Assembly (NCBI GenBank): GCA_035550775.1
Contig: DASZOO010000099.1
Location: forward strand, 1 to 18,873
Length of the DNA stretch: 18,873 nt
From: JAOUEA01 sp035550775
GTDB taxonomy: Bacteria > Actinomycetota > UBA4738 > HRBIN12
Direction: 5' to 3'
This document shows positions 13,113 to 18,873 of the stretch, one piece after another. How positions within the stretch are numbered: position 1 is the stretch's first letter; each line of letters starts with the position of its first letter. The position numbers were made by a program, and so were the translations under genes. Below the pieces are notes generated by a model. That model had not been told where the DNA came from. It worked only from the letters and a program-made list of their open reading frames with translations, and ran no database searches.

Positions 13113-13871
13113 ATGGCGACCGAGGCGACGATCGAGGGGCGGACCTACCGGCTCGTGCGCCCGGTCGCCGTGTTCGCGCTGAGCGTCGTCACCCTCGGCC
13201 TCTACTGGTTGTTCTGGTACTACCGGACGAACGACGATGTGCGCATGTACCTGCGCAACTACGCGATCCGGCCGCTCGTCGCGACGCTCGCCATCGTCGG
13301 GCAGCTCCTCGCGGCACCGCTCGTGGTCATCGCGGTGCTGACGGATCTGTGGTGGCTGCTCGCGGTCGCCGGTCTGCTCGTGCTGATGGGGTGGGTCGGC
13401 TTCCTGCATACGACTCGACGGGTGGCGGCCGCGCAGGAACAGGCCGGGGTCGACCCCTCGTCGACGGGGCTCGCGCTGCTGCTCTACGTCGTCGCGGCGT
13501 TCCTCGCCGGCTCCTACCTGCAGGCGGGGCTGAACCGGGCATGGACCCGGGCCGCGGGCGCGGAGCGGGAGCGGCTCGCTGCCGCCTCCGCGGCGGCGCC
13601 GGAGCGGGCGCCCTCGCACCCGTTCCCACGGCCGGCGCCGACGGAGACCAACCTCGTGAGCCCCGCGGATCTCGGCTCGCGCGTCACGTTCCAGTTCGAG
13701 CTGCCCAACGGATTCACGACCGAGGCCGTCGGGGTCCTCGAACGGTGGGATCCCGAGGCCGAGACGTACTTCGTTCGGAAGAAGGACGGCACCGAGGTCC
13801 GCGTGCCGGCTCGCGGCGTCCGCTACGGCAAGGTGATCCCTACCCGGCCGACACCCTCCGCGACGAGCTGA
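13113..13871 (+). CDS. DUF4234-like membrane protein with C-terminal SH3-like domain
   Basis: In this 252-residue protein, residues about 14-145 hold four hydrophobic segments and the pattern L-G-L-Y-W-L-F-W-Y-Y-R-T-N-D-D (28-42), characteristic of DUF4234 membrane proteins of unknown function. An Ala/Pro-rich linker (150-180) leads to a soluble C-terminal domain (183-245): S-P-A-D-L-G-S-R-V-T-F-Q-F, then G-V-L-E-R-W-D, then V-R-K-K-D-G-T-E-V-R-V-P-A-R-G-V-R-Y-G-K-V-I-P. This pattern closely recalls the SH3-like N-terminal domain of mycobacterial Rv0428c-type acetyltransferases; I infer the homology from memory. It would place a small beta-barrel reader or binding module on the cytoplasmic face. 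The mRNA is probably leaderless. The downstream Kal-like gene follows after 37 nt. Confidence 0.8.
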   Translation: MATEATIEGRTYRLVRPVAVFALSVVTLGLYWLFWYYRTNDDVRMYLRNYAIRPLVATLAIVGQLLAAPLVVIAVLTDLWWLLAVAGLLVLMGWVGFLHTTRRVAAAQEQAGVDPSSTGLALLLYVVAAFLAGSYLQAGLNRAWTRAAGAERERLAAASAAAPERAPSHPFPRPAPTETNLVSPADLGSRVTFQFELPNGFTTEAVGVLERWDPEAETYFVRKKDGTEVRVPARGVRYGKVIPTRPTPSATS

Positions 13872-13908
13872 GCCGGAGACATCCGACCCGACCAGGAGGC
13901 GACGACCC

Positions 13909-14310
13909 ATGTCCGACGATCTGCCGACCTCGCTCATCAGGCTGCGCCTGGGCCAGGAGGACGCCCACTACGGGGGCAACCTGGTCGCCGGGGCCACCCA
14001 GCTGAGGATCGTAGGCGACCTGATCACCGAGCTCGCGATGCGCTACGACGGCGACGAGGGGCTGTTCCGCGCCTACGAGACCGTGGAGTTCCTCGCTCCC
14101 CTGTACGCGGGCGACTGGATCGAGGCCCGGGGGAAGATCGTGAGCGTCGGGGCCAGCTCGCGCCGATGCGAGTTCGAGGTCCACAAGGTCGGTGGGGCAC
14201 GCACCGACGTCAGCGAGAGCGCGGCGGAGTTCCTCGACGAGCCGATCCTCACGCTGAGGGCCGTCGGCACCACCGTCGTCCCCGCGGAGCATCAGCGCTT
14301 CCCGCACTAG
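13909..14310 (+). CDS. 3-aminobutyryl-CoA ammonia-lyase (Kal) family hot-dog protein
   Basis: This 133-residue hot-dog-fold protein carries the hallmark D-A-H-Y-G-G-N-L-V-A-G-A (18-29), then G-D-G-D-E-G-L-F (about 47-53) and F-L-A-P-L-Y-A-G-D (61-69). Its length and these motifs match Kal, which removes ammonia from 3-aminobutyryl-CoA to give crotonyl-CoA in anaerobic lysine fermentation. None of the other lysine-fermentation genes (kamA, kamDE, kdd, kce) are in the window, so the physiological substrate may differ; beta-amino-acyl-CoA or related thioester chemistry is plausible. The start is fixed by AGGAGG at 13894-13899, 9 nt before the ATG. It is probably co-transcribed with the DUF4234 gene and converges on the response-regulator gene with a 22-nt gap. 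Confidence 0.82.
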   Translation: MSDDLPTSLIRLRLGQEDAHYGGNLVAGATQLRIVGDLITELAMRYDGDEGLFRAYETVEFLAPLYAGDWIEARGKIVSVGASSRRCEFEVHKVGGARTDVSESAAEFLDEPILTLRAVGTTVVPAEHQRFPH

Positions 14311-14332
14311 CCGGTCTGGACGAAGTGGGGGG

Positions 14333-14731
14333 CTACGAGGCTTCCTCGAGGCCATGGAGGACCTCGAGCAGCTCGTCGACGTTGAACGGCTTCGGCATGT
14401 AGGCATCGGCGCCGAGCTCGGCCGCCTTGGCCCGATCGCGCAACGATGACAGGGCGCTCACGATCACCACCCGCGGACGCTGGTCGTCGGGGAGCTTCAG
14501 CATCTCCTCCAGCACGCTCCAGCCGTCCATCGTCGGCATCATGATGTCGAGCACCATGAGCCCGGGGCGATGCTCAGAGATCTCCGCGAGCGCCTCCGCG
14601 CCGTTGTTCGCCGAGTACGTCGTGTACCCCTCGGCCTCGAGGCTGAACTGCAGGACCCACACGACCTGCGGCTCGTCGTCGACGACGAGCACGGCCGGCA
14701 GCGAGGACGCTGGGGGGCTCTCGTTCTGCAT
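14333..14731 (-). CDS. Single-domain response regulator (CheY-like receiver)
   Basis: This 132-residue protein is a receiver domain only. It has the acidic pair D18-D19 (VLVVDDE), phospho-acceptor Asp62 (L-M-V-L-D-I-M-M-P), switch Ser92 (VIVSAL) and Lys114 (Y-M-P-K-P-F). No DNA-binding or enzymatic output domain follows; it ends soon after the last helix. It would act by protein contact or in a phosphorelay. No histidine kinase is nearby. No Shine-Dalgarno precedes the ATG, so the mRNA may be leaderless or the gene may be read from purM. It lies downstream of purM with 165 nt between. That gap holds no other gene I can support, only a 12-bp palindrome (14852-14863) and a short overlapping frame described under findings. 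Confidence 0.93.
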   Translation of the reverse strand: MQNESPPASSLPAVLVVDDEPQVVWVLQFSLEAEGYTTYSANNGAEALAEISEHRPGLMVLDIMMPTMDGWSVLEEMLKLPDDQRPRVVIVSALSSLRDRAKAAELGADAYMPKPFNVDELLEVLHGLEEAS

Positions 14732-14896
14732 CGTGTACGAGGTAACGGTCGCTCCGCCTCCGACTGAAGCGATCGCTCGGGCGATTCCGTGAGGGCCGGA
14801 AGTCGGGGCCGAGTGCCGATCGGTCGCGATCCCGGGGGATGCCGGAGTAGTCAGGCCGGCCTGCCGAGTTCCGCGTACGTCGAGGGACGCGCCTGG

Positions 14897-15901
14897 TCAT
14901 ACCACGCGCACGCCGGAACCGGCGACGACGCGGCCGATGCGGAAGGCCGGCGCCGGACCCGGGACCGAGAGCACGCGGTCCGCATCGTCGGGGGCGACGA
15001 CCAACACCATGCCGAGCCCCATGTTGAAGGTGCCGAACATCTCGTCGTCGGAGGCACCGGCGGCCGCCTGCACGAGGCCGAACACGGGGTGCTCGGGCCA
15101 CGAGCCGCGTTCGATCTCCGCCCCGAGGCCCCCGGGGAGCGCCCGGGGGACGTTCTCGTGGAACCCGCCCCCCGTGATGTGCGCGGCTGCGTGCAGCAGA
15201 CCGTTCCGACCGAGCGTGAGCACGTGCGGGGCGTGGATCGCGCAGGGTTCCAGCAGCTCGTCGGCGAGCGTGCGCCCGCCGAGCTCGGACGGCGCGTCGT
15301 CGAGCGCGAACCGGCCCAACACGGCCTGTCGCACCAGCGAGTAGCCGTTCGCGTGCAGCCCGCTCGACGCGAGCCCGATGAGCACGTCGCCCTCGCTCAC
15401 GCGTGCCGGCCCGAGCGCCGCCGCCTCGTCGACGACGCCGACGCAGAACCCCGCGAGGTCGAATCGATCGTCGAGCATCGTGCCGGGGTGCTCGGCGGTC
15501 TCGCCGCCGAGCAGGGCGCAGCCCGCGAGTCGACATCCCTCCGCCACGCCCGCCACGAGCGACGCCACCCGTTCGGGCTCGACCTTGCCGACGGCGAGGT
15601 AGTCGAGGAAGAAGAGCGGCTCGGCGCCCGTGCACACGACGTCGTCGGCGCACATGGCGACGAGGTCGATGCCGACGGTGTCGAGCCGGCCGGTCATTCG
15701 AGCGATCTCGAGCTTGGTGCCGACGCCGTCGGTCGCGGCGGCGAGCAGCCTGCCCCCTCCGATGCGGAACAGCCCCGCGAACCCGCCGACCCGCTCGGCG
15801 ACCTCTGCGCGGCTCGCCCGCCCGGCGAGGTCGCCGATCAACGAGACGGCCTCGGAGGCCGCCTCGACGTCGACCCCGGCGCGCCGGTAGGCGTCATGCA
15901 C
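14897..15901 (-). CDS. purM: Phosphoribosylformylglycinamidine cyclo-ligase (AIR synthetase)
   Basis: PurM closes FGAM to aminoimidazole ribonucleotide with ATP, step five of de novo purine synthesis, in the cytoplasm as a dimer. The 334 residues have the normal family layout. The N-terminal Y-R-R-A-G-V-D-V-E-A is followed by the ATP/metal motif D-G-V-G-T-K at 58-63, then G-G-E-T-A-E-H-P-G (132-140). Further on are SSGLHANGYSL, the HITGGGFHENVPRALP stretch and M-G-L-G-M near the end. The start is GTG (reads MHDAYRRAG); an ATG overlapping it is out of frame. It follows purF by 77 nt on the same strand, as in other actinobacteria, and is probably in the same transcript. The DUF3073 gene that often follows purM in actinobacteria is not present. 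Confidence 0.96.
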   Translation of the reverse strand: MHDAYRRAGVDVEAASEAVSLIGDLAGRASRAEVAERVGGFAGLFRIGGGRLLAAATDGVGTKLEIARMTGRLDTVGIDLVAMCADDVVCTGAEPLFFLDYLAVGKVEPERVASLVAGVAEGCRLAGCALLGGETAEHPGTMLDDRFDLAGFCVGVVDEAAALGPARVSEGDVLIGLASSGLHANGYSLVRQAVLGRFALDDAPSELGGRTLADELLEPCAIHAPHVLTLGRNGLLHAAAHITGGGFHENVPRALPGGLGAEIERGSWPEHPVFGLVQAAAGASDDEMFGTFNMGLGMVLVVAPDDADRVLSVPGPAPAFRIGRVVAGSGVRVV

Positions 15902-15978
15902 CGCGCGATGCCTTTCCGACCCTCATCGCTCGGTGCCTCCGCGACATCCATCGGCGCGGCCCGTCGGGCGATGTCATC

Positions 15979-17397
15979 TCATCCCGTCGGCAGTCGGAGC
16001 TGATCCTCGAGCACGAACTTGCCGGTCTGCTCCGGCACGTCGATCGGGTACTCGCCGTCGAAGCACGCGCGGCAGAACGACTCCTTCTGGCCTCCGGCGG
16101 CCGCCACCATGCCCTCGAGCGAGAGGTAGCCGAGCGAATCGGCGCCCACGTAGGCCCGGATCTCCTCGACCGTGAGATCGGCGCCGATCAGCTCCTGCCG
16201 GGTCGGCATGTCGATGCCGTAGAAGCACGGCCACTGCAGGGGGGGGCACGTGATCCGGAGATGCACCTCGGTCGCGCCGACCTCGCGGAGCGCCTGCACG
16301 ATCTGCTTCGTGGTCGTGCCGCGAACGATCGAGTCGTCGACCACGATGAGGCGCTTGCCCCGGATCGAGTCGGGGAGCGGGTTCAGCTTCAGCTTGACGC
16401 CGAGGTCTCGCAGGGTCTGCGACGGCTGGATGAACGTGCGTCCGACGTACTGGTTCTTGTACAGCCCGTCACCGTAGGGGATGCCGCTGACCTCGCTGTA
16501 GCCCTGGGCGGCCGAATGGCCGGTCGTCGGCACGGCGATCACCATGTCGGCCTCCACCGGGTGCTCGTTGGCGAGGTGACGCCCCATCTCCCGGCGGGAC
16601 TCGTGCACCGTGGCGCCGCCCAGGCGTGAATCGGGTCGCGAGAGGTAGACCGACTCGAAGATGCAGAGCGCGCGCTTGGGCGACTCCGCGAACCGCACGG
16701 AGCGCAGCCCGCGGTCGTCGAACCGGATCAGCTCGCCGGGCTCGACGTCGCGGACGAACGACGCGCCGACGATGTCGAGCGCACACGTCTCGCTCGCCAC
16801 GACGAACCCGTTCGGGAGACGGCCGATCGACAACGGACGCACGCCGAAGGGGTCCCGGGCCGCGTAGACGCTGCGCTCGTCCATCATCACGAAGCAGTAG
16901 GCCCCCCGCAGGCCCGGGAGCACGCGCATCGCCGCCTCTTCGAGACCGCCGTGCACGGCCATCTCGTTCGCCATCAGCGTCGTGACGATGTCGGAGTCGG
17001 TGGTCGCCGTCGCTCCCTGCCGCGTGACGAGCTCCACCAGATCCCGGGTGTTCACGAGGTTGCCGTTGTGACCCAGGGCGAGGGAATGAGCGCCGTCGGT
17101 CTTGAAGACGGGCTGGGCGTTGTCCCAGGTCGTCGAGCCAGTCGTCGAGTAGCGCGTGTGCCCGACCGCGAGGTCGCCGTGCAGGGTGGTGAGCGTGGCT
17201 TCGTTGAACACCTGGCTCACGAGGCCGAGGTCCTTGTAGACGAGGATGTTGTGCCCGTCGCTGACCGCGATGCCGGCGGATTCCTGACCCCGGTGCTGCT
17301 GGGCGAAGAGCCCGAAGTAGGTGAGGCGTGCGACGTCGTCGCCGGGTGCCCACACGCCGAAGAGCCCGCACTCCTCCTTCGGTGACTCGGCGCCCAC
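15979..17397 (-). CDS. purF: Amidophosphoribosyltransferase
   Basis: PurF makes 5-phosphoribosylamine from PRPP and glutamine, the first committed step of purine synthesis. The 472 residues are full length. A nine-residue propeptide MGAESPKEE precedes Cys10, the Ntn-type glutaminase nucleophile exposed by self-cleavage. The glutaminase domain has H-R-G-Q-E-S-A-G-I and H-T-R-Y-S-T-T-G. The phosphoribosyltransferase domain has the PRPP loop V-V-D-D-S-I-V-R-G-T-T (352-362). Cys245, Cys391, Cys442 and Cys445 match the ligands of the [4Fe-4S] cluster of the Bacillus-type, oxygen-sensitive, AMP/GMP-regulated enzyme. The start is GTG, 9 nt after a -10 box and without a ribosome site, so it is probably leaderless. 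It lies 21 nt downstream of the alkyltransferase gene. Confidence 0.97.
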   Translation of the reverse strand: MGAESPKEECGLFGVWAPGDDVARLTYFGLFAQQHRGQESAGIAVSDGHNILVYKDLGLVSQVFNEATLTTLHGDLAVGHTRYSTTGSTTWDNAQPVFKTDGAHSLALGHNGNLVNTRDLVELVTRQGATATTDSDIVTTLMANEMAVHGGLEEAAMRVLPGLRGAYCFVMMDERSVYAARDPFGVRPLSIGRLPNGFVVASETCALDIVGASFVRDVEPGELIRFDDRGLRSVRFAESPKRALCIFESVYLSRPDSRLGGATVHESRREMGRHLANEHPVEADMVIAVPTTGHSAAQGYSEVSGIPYGDGLYKNQYVGRTFIQPSQTLRDLGVKLKLNPLPDSIRGKRLIVVDDSIVRGTTTKQIVQALREVGATEVHLRITCPPLQWPCFYGIDMPTRQELIGADLTVEEIRAYVGADSLGYLSLEGMVAAAGGQKESFCRACFDGEYPIDVPEQTGKFVLEDQLRLPTG

Positions 17398-17406
17398 GAG
17401 GTCTTC

Positions 17407-17412
17407 AGTGTA
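17407..17412 (-). promoter_or_regulatory. -10 box, leaderless promoter of purF-purM
   Basis: On the minus strand TACACT (complement of 17407-17412) ends 9 nt before the GTG start of purF. It begins 6 nt after the stop codon of the upstream alkyltransferase gene. No Shine-Dalgarno lies between. The gene pair therefore probably has its own leaderless transcript despite sitting directly behind the sigma/MGMT operon. Confidence 0.5.
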
Positions 17413-17418
17413 GCGGGG

Positions 17419-18027
17419 TCACAGGAGCGAGCCCTCGAGCCGGAGCAGGGTCTCCTTCCTCGAGAGCCCACCCGCGTACCCCGTGAGCGATCCGTCGGCC
17501 CCGACGATGCGGTGGCAGGGCACCACGATCGGGATCGGGTTCGATCCCAGGGCCCGCCCCACCGCCCGTGCCGCGTGGGGGCGATCGATGCGAGCCGCGA
17601 TCTCTCCGTACGTGGCGAGCTCTCCGAAGCCGACCCGGCTCGTGGCACGGAGCACCTTCTGCGCGAACGGGCCGCTCAGCCGGCGATCCAGGCGCAGCTC
17701 GAAGCCGTGCCGTTGCCCACGGAAGTACTCCTCGAGCTCGCGCCTGGCCTCGTCGGTCGGCGCGGCGGCCACCAGCACCCGAGGCGAGACCTCTCGCGCG
17801 AGGCGCGCGACCACGCGATCGCGGTACTCGTCGTCGAAGGCGATCGCGACGAGCCCCTTCGGCGTGACCGCCACGAGGAGCTCACCGACGGGCGAATCCA
17901 TCGTCGCGAGCGCCACGTCGGCGAGGTCCTCGGCGGCGGCGCGGTCGGCGAGTCGCGCCGCGGCCGCCCGCGATGCGGCATCCGCCTCGCGCGCCGGTGC
18001 GAGTCGCTTCAGGTCGTTCGGCTTCAT
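17419..18027 (-). CDS. ogt: Methylated-DNA-[protein]-cysteine S-methyltransferase (MGMT/Ogt)
   Basis: This 202-residue suicide repair protein transfers alkyl groups from O6-alkylguanine (and O4-alkylthymine) to its own cysteine. The acceptor motif is P-C-H-R with Cys171 (IPIVVPCHRIVG). The helix-turn-helix region precedes it (T-Y-G-E-I-A-A-R, about 139-146, and A-V-G-R-A-L). The Ogt N-terminal domain begins near residue 40 (ATMDSPVGELLVA). Before it lies an Ala/Arg/Asp-rich helical extension of about 38 residues, absent from short Ogt proteins. The ATG overlaps the sigma-factor stop by 4 nt (ATGA), so the two are translationally coupled. This implies that the sigma factor and the repair enzyme act in one response. 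Unlike Ada it has no Zn-binding regulatory domain. Confidence 0.95.
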   Translation of the reverse strand: MKPNDLKRLAPAREADAASRAAAARLADRAAAEDLADVALATMDSPVGELLVAVTPKGLVAIAFDDEYRDRVVARLAREVSPRVLVAAAPTDEARRELEEYFRGQRHGFELRLDRRLSGPFAQKVLRATSRVGFGELATYGEIAARIDRPHAARAVGRALGSNPIPIVVPCHRIVGADGSLTGYAGGLSRKETLLRLEGSLL

Positions 18028-18512
18028 GACATCAGCTCCCTCAGTCGCTTCATGCCCTGGTACACGTTGGCGCGCGCGGCCTGCTCGGTGCCACCCATGA
18101 GCGTGGCGACCTCGTCGTAGGGACGATCGAGCACGTGGCGGTGCACGACCGCCACCCGCTGACGTGCCGGCAGCGAGCGGACCGCCGCCCACAGCGGATC
18201 GTCGGGGTCTACGGTCTCGGACTCGGGCGCGGAGGTGACCTCCTCGGGCAGGTGGTCGATCGGGATCGCCCGGCGGTTCGCCCCGCGATGGTGGTCGATC
18301 GCCTTCCGGCTCGCGATCGCCAGGACCCAGCGATCGAGCCGTCCCGGATCGCGCACGCGCGGGTACGAGCGCAACGCCGCGAGGAACGTCTCCTGGAACA
18401 CGTCGTCGGCGTCCAGCGGGCCGACCGCCACCGAGAGGAACCGGTACACCGTGGCGCGGTTCGCCTCGAGGAACTCGTGGAACGGCGGTTTCGCCGGACC
18501 CGTGTCGCTCAC
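18024..18512 (-). CDS. ECF-type sigma-70 family RNA polymerase sigma factor
   Basis: This 162-residue sigma factor has region 2 at about 16-78 (ANRATVYRFLSV, then D-A-D-D-V-F-Q-E-T-F, then R-W-V-L-A-I-A-S-R-K-A-I-D-H-H-R). Region 4 is at about 107-160 (LPARQRVAVVHRHVLDRPY, then E-V-A-T-L-M-G-G-T-E-Q-A-A-R-A-N-V). A short acidic linker joins them (PEEVTSAPESETVDPDD). The GTG start giving MSDTGPAKP is supported by GAGGAA 6 nt upstream and by a 4-nt overlap with the preceding microprotein. An in-frame ATG at 18686 would add a low-complexity tail read from the Shine-Dalgarno run. No anti-sigma gene is adjacent; its regulator may be the microprotein or be encoded elsewhere. Coupling to ogt points to an alkylation or DNA-damage regulon. 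Confidence 0.92.
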   Translation of the reverse strand: MSDTGPAKPPFHEFLEANRATVYRFLSVAVGPLDADDVFQETFLAALRSYPRVRDPGRLDRWVLAIASRKAIDHHRGANRRAIPIDHLPEEVTSAPESETVDPDDPLWAAVRSLPARQRVAVVHRHVLDRPYDEVATLMGGTEQAARANVYQGMKRLRELMS

Positions 18513-18664
18513 CCGCGCTTCCTCGGCCACCGTCCGGCACGATCGCGCCGCCGCCCCGGCCGTGCGGTCATCGCCTGGCGCGCTCGACGCACCCGTTCCA
18601 CCCGGGAACGGTGACCGTGTTCCACCATGCGTCGAGCCCATGCGTCGTCTTCGATCGGGCGCAT
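18509..18664 (-). CDS. Basic 51-residue microprotein upstream of the sigma factor
   Basis: The frame encodes M-R-P-I-E-D-D-A-W-A-R-R-M-V-E-H-G-H-R-S-R at its N-terminus and an Arg-rich C-terminal half, with no membrane segment or cysteine. It starts at an ATG preceded by a run of five AGG triplets (complement of 18668-18682), an excellent Shine-Dalgarno. It ends with its TGA overlapping the GTG of the sigma gene, giving the same coupling geometry as the sigma/ogt junction. I recognise no family. It may be a small partner or regulator of the sigma factor, or a leader peptide whose translation sets sigma expression. The alternative is that it is chance and the sigma protein starts at 18686, which I consider less likely. 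Confidence 0.55.
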   Translation of the reverse strand: MRPIEDDAWARRMVEHGHRSRVERVRRARQAMTARPGRRRDRAGRWPRKRG

Positions 18665-18741
18665 CGTCCTCCTCCTCCTCCTGCATCCGCTGTCGAAGGA
18701 ACGACGCACGAAACCCGCGGGACGTGAAAGAGGCACGCGAC

Positions 18742-18873
18742 TCACACCGCGCCGAGCAGGGCGGGCAGCTTCCGATGGTCGTCGATCACGTGATGGGCTT
18801 CGGGCCCGGCCTCGGGCGACCGGTCGTGGAACCCGGTGAACCGGACGGCGATCATGCCGAGGGCGCGTGCGCC
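18742..18873 (-). CDS. HAD-superfamily hydrolase, C-terminal fragment cut by the window edge
   Basis: The last 43 codons of a minus-strand gene are present, open to the window end. The peptide runs from G-A-R-A-L-G-M-I-A-V-R-F-T-G-F to A-H-H-V-I-D-D-H-R-K-L-P-A-L-L. This is the typical end of HAD phosphatases of the phosphoglycolate/beta-phosphoglucomutase type, where the final strand (G-M-x-A-V) is followed by a turn and D-x-V-I-D-D-x-x-x-L-P-x-L-L. The catalytic Asp and other motifs lie outside the window, so substrate and completeness are unknown. The stop codon is 77 nt upstream of the microprotein start. I see no clear promoter in that gap, so read-through into the sigma operon is possible. 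Confidence 0.75.
   Translation of the reverse strand, partial: GARALGMIAVRFTGFHDRSPEAGPEAHHVIDDHRKLPALLGAV

Noticed and set aside
14852..14863. Perfect 12-bp palindrome CAGGCCGGCCTG between the response regulator and purM as an operator
   Set aside because: Short GC palindromes are expected by chance at this base composition. There is no second copy at the other promoters here and no regulator to link it to.
18513..18686. N-terminal extension of the sigma factor starting M-Q-E-E-E-E-D-D
   Set aside because: The acidic start is just the translation of the AGG-repeat Shine-Dalgarno of the microprotein gene, and the added 58 residues do not resemble sigma factors. The GTG at 18512 has its own ribosome site.
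1..18873. CRISPR arrays, insertion sequences, integrases, prophage genes
   Set aside because: I saw no regularly spaced repeats, transposase or integrase motifs, or terminal inverted repeats. The tRNA genes show no duplicated 3' ends that would mark an attachment site.

Overview
This 18.9 kb window is very GC-rich and gene-dense. It looks like chromosome from a member of the Actinomycetota, probably a deep-branching or uncultured lineage. The evidence is GC-saturated third codon positions, frequent GTG/TTG starts, several transcripts that look leaderless (TAnnnT hexamer 8-9 nt before the start codon), a BkdABC-type oxo-acid dehydrogenase close to the mycobacterial one, an ECF sigma/MGMT pair, a purF-purM pair, and a C-terminal domain resembling the SH3-like domain of mycobacterial Rv0428c. 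I see no phage, insertion sequence, integrase or CRISPR array, and I cannot name a genus.

Layout. (1) 1-6.4 kb holds four tRNA genes on the + strand in the order Lys(TTT), Glu(TTC), Asp(GTC), Phe(GAA). Between Lys and Glu lie a serine hydrolase (-), a TnrB3-type ABC exporter pair (+), a DUF192 protein (+) and a lipoprotein (-). Between Asp and Phe lies an antisense beta-helix protein. A 15-bp perfect hairpin separates tRNA-Asp from that convergent gene. (2) 6.4-7.2 kb is a conserved actinobacterial protein of unknown function (-), divergent from (3) a tightly coupled + strand operon at 7.3-13.1 kb. It encodes E1-alpha, E1-beta and E2 of a branched-chain 2-oxoacid (or pyruvate) dehydrogenase, a cytosolic BtuF-like corrinoid-binding protein, an EamA permease and a nucleoside phosphorylase. 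Most junctions overlap by 1-8 nt. (4) 13.1-14.3 kb has its own promoter and encodes a DUF4234 membrane protein with an SH3-like tail, then a protein of the 3-aminobutyryl-CoA ammonia-lyase (Kal) hot-dog family. (5) 14.3-18.9 kb is all on the - strand. In transcription order it holds the 3' end of a HAD phosphatase, a 51-residue basic microprotein, an ECF sigma factor, an O6-alkylguanine-DNA alkyltransferase, purF, purM and a single-domain response regulator.

How the genes work together. BkdABC would make branched acyl-CoAs (or acetyl-CoA) and needs an E3 encoded elsewhere. Valine and isoleucine breakdown ends in propionyl-CoA and B12-dependent methylmalonyl-CoA mutase, which gives a possible but unproven reason for the coupled corrinoid-binding gene. 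Sigma factor and alkyltransferase are translationally coupled and suggest an alkylation-damage regulon. PurF and PurM are steps 1 and 5 of de novo IMP synthesis.

The items most worth a second look are the spread-out tRNA cluster with an atypical tRNA-Asp, the microprotein-sigma-MGMT coupling, the DUF4234-SH3 fusion, the signal-less beta-helix and corrinoid-binding proteins, the stand-alone Kal homologue, and the recurring leaderless promoter architecture.
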